DNA of 64,000 bases, from NCBI GenBank assembly GCA_963825175.1, contig CAWGSA010000002.1:992001-1056000 (forward strand), given 5' to 3'. Made by a program: the position numbers and the translations under genes. Positions within the stretch are counted from its first letter, which is position 1, and every line of letters starts with the position of its first letter. The notes under the pieces are model-generated. The model saw only the letters and a list, made by a program, of their open reading frames with translations. It was not told the origin of the DNA and did not search any database. The stretch is from DATFTF01 sp963825175 (GTDB taxonomy: Bacteria > Acidobacteriota > Thermoanaerobaculia > UBA5066 > Gp7-AA6). Shown piece after piece: positions 61,119-64,000 of this stretch.

Positions 61119-61812
61119 CTACTCGGAGCGCATCGCCATGGCGCGGGCGTCCTGTTCGATGGCGCGGAGCCGGTCCAGGATCGCTTCCCGCGGCGCGGCT
61201 GTCTGCAGGAGGGTCTGGAGCCTCTCGTCGTGCAGGGCAAAGGCGAGCCGGGCGAACATCTGCAGGTGGGCCCGCACCGACGGGGACAGCAGCACGAACA
61301 GAACCCGCACGGGCTGGCCATCGAGGGCATGAAAATCGATCGGGCCACGGAGGAAGCAGAGCAGAACGAGAGGCTCATCGGCGTGGACCACGACGGGATC
61401 GCGCGGATGCGGAATCGCGATGCCGTTGCCGATGCCGGTCGAGGCCAGCGCCTCCCGCGCCGCCAGGAGCTGGTGCAGGAGCTGGCGGTCCACGCTTGGC
61501 GGGATCCCCGGCAGCTGCGAGACCGCTCGCAGAACTTCCTCGCGGCGGTCGCCCGGGATGTCGTAGAAGATGCCGCCCCGGTCGATCGCCGCGGACAGGC
61601 TCGAGATGCTCTTCGGCGGCGCCGTTGCCGGCGAGCAGCTCGGGCGAGACCCGATGCTTGTGCAGGGCTGCCCATTCCTGCAGCTCGACGCGATGGAACA
61701 TGTACTGGTCATGAATCCGATGGGCCGGCAGTGAGCCGCTGCGGATCCAGCGATAGACGGTCTGCTCCGAGACGTTGAGCAGGCGAGCGACATCTCGAAC
61801 TCTCAGCTCCAC
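61119..61812 (-). CDS. HTH plus PTS EIIA-type regulator 2 (one frameshift)
   Basis: GTG 61812 opens LRVRDVARLLNVSEQTVYRW, an excisionase/MerR-like helix-turn-helix (about 1-55). After a frame change near 61610 comes a PTS EIIA type-2 domain (GGIFYDIPGDRREEVLRAVS; GIGNGIAIPHPRDPVVV with the phosphorylatable His). It ends 5 bases before the HyfB-like gene. It looks like a phosphorylation-responsive DNA-binding protein controlling the downstream operon. Confidence 0.72.
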
Positions 61813-61861
61813 GGGCGCAGGGTCCTCGCGGGTGTTCGATGTTGGATCGCCATGTCCCTGG

Positions 61862-62602
61862 CTACCGTTTGGCCGGCTTGGTCCCGGTCCCGATTCGAGC
61901 CGCATCGGTGGAGCCGATCTTGCGCTCGGTCGCAGCGACGGCCCGGAAGATCGCGTCGGCGTCCGAGGCTTCGAGGATGGAGCGGACCGCTCCTTCGTGC
62001 GCGAACATGTGCGAGAGCTTGTGGAGCCAGGGAAGATAGAGCTCCTCGAACTTGAGCCCGAGCGCGAAGAAGAGATGAGTCGGCCGGCCGTCCAGCGCGT
62101 CGAAGTCCACACCGTGACGCGACCGTCCGAGGAGCATGAACGGCCGAGAGACCTGCTCGGGGTTTCGCTGCAGCGTATGGAGGAAGGCGACCCCGTTGCC
62201 CATGGCGCTCGGCATCACGTTCTCGCGCTCGATGAGCGCTCCGACGAACCAGGTCTTGTCCCGCACGAGGCCCAATCGGGCGGCCACGCCCGCCAGCTCC
62301 TCGATCACCGTGTTTTTCGTCGCCGCCTCGAGCTCGGGCACGACGTGGTCCGGCTGAAAACAGCTGTCGAGCTCGAGCATCCGCCGGGGGGAGCCCTCCA
62401 GGCCGGGCGCATCCACGTATCGCGGCATCACGCCGAGCATCTGGTCGTCGAGCCACGTGTCGATCATGGCCTTTCGGAAGCGCCATTGGTTCCCGACCTT
62501 CACGCCGGGCAGAGCGTCGTCGGAGACCAGCTTGGCCACCGTGCGGTCGTTGACGTTCAAGTACTCCGCCAGCTGCTTGATCGTCATCAGGCGGTCTTCC
62601 AC
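61862..62602 (-). CDS. HTH plus PTS EIIA-type regulator 1
   Basis: A 246-residue intact protein: TIKQLAEYLNVNDRTVAKLV, then WRFRKAMIDTWL (HTH, about 6-55), a linker, and an EIIA-like domain (about 90-235) with GNGVAFLHTLQRNP, which keeps the His of the phosphorylation site, and HLFFALGLKFEELYLPWLHK. It is paralogous to the regulator at 61119. No other PTS gene is in the window, so the phosphate donor is unknown. First gene after the promoter at 62655. Confidence 0.8.
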   Translation of the reverse strand: MEDRLMTIKQLAEYLNVNDRTVAKLVSDDALPGVKVGNQWRFRKAMIDTWLDDQMLGVMPRYVDAPGLEGSPRRMLELDSCFQPDHVVPELEAATKNTVIEELAGVAARLGLVRDKTWFVGALIERENVMPSAMGNGVAFLHTLQRNPEQVSRPFMLLGRSRHGVDFDALDGRPTHLFFALGLKFEELYLPWLHKLSHMFAHEGAVRSILEASDADAIFRAVAATERKIGSTDAARIGTGTKPAKR

Positions 62603-62654
62603 TGAGTCCTCTCCGGTTGTTGTGGGTGTTCGTGTCGCGATAACGAGGCGGGCT

Positions 62655-62684
62655 ACTCTAGGGCAAGAATGCGTTAATTGTCAA
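62655..62684 (-). promoter_or_regulatory. Sigma70-like promoter of the Ehr/POR operon
   Basis: On the minus strand TTGACA (62684-62679), an 18-base spacer and TAGAGT (62660-62655) lie about 53 bases before the start of regulator 1 in an AT-rich pocket. The bases upstream, with TTTTGCGTAATCG and TTTTTG, could hold an operator. Confidence 0.5.
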
Positions 62685-62709
62685 CAAAAAGACGTTCGAT
62701 TACGCAAAA

Positions 62710-63861
62710 CTACGTTGGAATGCTTCGCTGCGGGACCTCCGCCGAGGCGTCTCGGTCCAGGATCCGCTTCGCCTCCCGCGCGACGACAAGCTCCTCACGA
62801 GTGTGGATCACGAGAATCCGCGCCGGTGAGCCGGGCTCGGCCACGTCCGCGTCGGGCCGGCAGGCGGCGTTGGCCGCGGCGTCCAGGCGCAGGCCCAGAA
62901 ACGCGAGCCCTTCACAGGCCGCGGCGCGCAGGGACGCGGAGTGTTCGCCCACGCCGGCGGAGAAGACCAGGGCGTCGATCCCGCCCATCGACGCCGCGAG
63001 CCCGCCGATGGAGGAGCGCACGCGGTCGGCGTAGATCTCGAGCGCCAGCCGCGCCCGATCGTGGCCGCCGGCCGCCGCCGCCTCGACCTCCCGGAAGTCG
63101 GAGGAGACTCCCGAGACGCCGAGCAATCCCGACCGGTGGTTGAGGATGTCGTCGAGTGTTTCCGGCGCGACGCCCCGGCGCCGTGCGACCCACAGAAGAA
63201 TGCCGGGATCCAGAGAGCCGGAGCGGCGCCCCATCATCAGCCCCTCCATCGGCGTGAATCCCATGGTGGTCGCGACGGGAGAGCCGTCGACAACGGCCGC
63301 GGCCGAACAGCCGTTGCCCAGGTGGCAGGTCACGAGGCGGCGCGGGCGCGGCGACGCGATCTCGCGGGCCCGCTCCGCGCAGTAGGAGTGACTCAGGCCG
63401 TGAAAGCCGAATCGGTGAATGCCCCATTCGCTGGTCCATTGCCACGGCACCGGGTAGATCCGAGCGCGCGCGGGGAGCCCGTTGAAGAAAGCGGTGTCGA
63501 AGGCGGCGACTTGGGGGACGGAGGGCAGGTCATCGCGGGCGGCTTCGATGACGGCCAGGGCGGGAGGGTTGTGGAGCGGCGCGAGCTCGGAGACCCTCGC
63601 CAGCGCGGTGAGCATCGCCCGGTCGATCCGGGCGCTCTCCCGAAAGAAATCCCCACCGTGCACGACCCGATGGCCGACCGCGCGGATCGGAGAACCGGAA
63701 GCCTGCTCTCGGATCGACCGGAGGATCTCGCGCGCCGCCGCGCGATGCCCGCCCGGCTCCGGTGAGACCTCGAGGACGCCGGACGCGATCTCTGCGCCCG
63801 CCTCGTCGTCGAAGAGAGCGTGTTTGAGCGTGCTCGAACCGGCGTTGAAGACGAGGATCAT
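62710..63861 (-). CDS. ackA: Acetate kinase
   Basis: A 383-residue protein of normal length. ILVFNAGSSTLKHALFD is acetate kinase signature 1 (phosphate 1). RVVHGGDFF, AFDTAFFNGLP, HRFGFHGLSHSYCAERAREI (signature 2), CHLGNGCSAAAVVDGSPV and MMGRRSGSLDPGI follow. DALVFSAGVGEHSASLR near the end completes the adenosine site. It makes ATP and acetate from acetyl phosphate; no phosphotransacetylase is in the window. ATG 63861 was chosen so that homology starts at the first residue. Confidence 0.9.
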   Translation of the reverse strand: MILVFNAGSSTLKHALFDDEAGAEIASGVLEVSPEPGGHRAAAREILRSIREQASGSPIRAVGHRVVHGGDFFRESARIDRAMLTALARVSELAPLHNPPALAVIEAARDDLPSVPQVAAFDTAFFNGLPARARIYPVPWQWTSEWGIHRFGFHGLSHSYCAERAREIASPRPRRLVTCHLGNGCSAAAVVDGSPVATTMGFTPMEGLMMGRRSGSLDPGILLWVARRRGVAPETLDDILNHRSGLLGVSGVSSDFREVEAAAAGGHDRARLALEIYADRVRSSIGGLAASMGGIDALVFSAGVGEHSASLRAAACEGLAFLGLRLDAAANAACRPDADVAEPGSPARILVIHTREELVVAREAKRILDRDASAEVPQRSIPT

Positions 63862-63872
63862 GACGGGGCGCA

Positions 63873-63955
63873 AGGCGTGAGGCGTGAGGCGTGAGGGGTA
63901 AGGGGTGAGGCGTGAGGCGTGAGGCGTGAGGCGGAAAGGGATGAGGCACGAGGCG
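63873..63955 (+). repeat. Heptanucleotide tandem repeat
   Basis: GGCGTGA and close variants (GGGGTAA, GGGGTGA, GGCACGA) recur about eleven times in tandem immediately upstream of the acetate kinase start. No gene spans it. Such G-rich heptamers are simple repeats and may be unstable or affect expression of the downstream gene. Confidence 0.7.
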
Positions 63956-64000
63956 TCGGACGGGGGTCTCCGGCCGGAGATCTCATGGAGTGGGTCTCTG

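Noticed and set aside
1..64000. tRNA, rRNA or riboswitch
   Set aside because: No cloverleaf, rRNA segment or known riboswitch core was found by eye; a covariance search would be needed to exclude short ones.

Overview
The window is high-GC bacterial DNA with short intergenic gaps. The gene set (M13 peptidase, multihaem respiratory complex, energy-converting-hydrogenase-related complex, integron cassettes, many VOC, DinB and DUF genes) would fit an environmental acidobacterium or a neighbouring phylum. No rRNA or core marker is present, so that placement is a low-confidence inference.

1-8274: an integron gene-cassette array without an integrase in view. Nine complete, near-identical attC sites (51-70 bp, GCCTAAC or GCCTGAC at the left end, GTTAGGC or GTTCGGC at the right end) and two broken ones separate small plus-strand genes. 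These are membrane proteins, a CPBP protease, a decayed ParDE-like pair, an intact MazEF pair, a methyltransferase and VOC proteins. A nested pair of IS3-family elements sits in the middle. The inner one (4295-5593) is complete, with a GGGA target duplication inside the transposase gene of the outer, degraded one.

8.4-35.5 kb: an accessory region of mostly small plus-strand genes. It holds several VOC proteins, two DinB proteins, DUF3224, DUF1697, DUF1801, MOSC, YjbR, PAP2, SnoaL, cupin and alpha/beta-hydrolase genes, a GlxA-type regulator, an M13 peptidase with HDxxH in place of HExxH, and a nitrilase-family amidase. Degraded attC-like sequences recur to about 28.7 kb, so much of this stretch looks like an old, fossilised part of the same array. 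Two microproteins with a C-terminal Val-Arg-Gly-Gly leader-like motif lie at 32.2 and 34.1 kb.

35.6-39.2 kb: universal stress protein, UbiB-family kinase, a three-repeat Trp-rich protein and a membrane protein. 39.3-48.4 kb: a PAS-LuxR regulator, then a plus-strand respiratory operon. Its order is haem-tagged porin-like protein, cupredoxin, GltD-like Fe-S flavoprotein, Rieske protein, cytochrome b N-half, cytochrome b C-half, octahaem cytochrome c and monohaem lipoprotein cytochrome c. The likely role is electron transfer between NAD(P)H, the quinone pool and periplasmic c-type carriers.

48.6-63.9 kb, minus strand: acetate kinase, then one long operon. Its order is two HTH-PTS-EIIA regulators, HyfB-, HyfC-, HyfE-, HyfF- and HyfG-like subunits, a ferredoxin-HyfI fusion, pyruvate:ferredoxin oxidoreductase, a dihydroorotate-dehydrogenase-like flavoprotein and a small Cys-rich protein. 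The large subunit lacks the first NiFe CxxC motif, so this is an Ehr-type ion-pumping complex rather than a hydrogenase. Several otherwise well-conserved genes here and in the respiratory operon are broken by single-base frameshifts. Many of these are probably residual assembly indels, and exact gene integrity between 52 and 62 kb should be read with that in mind.
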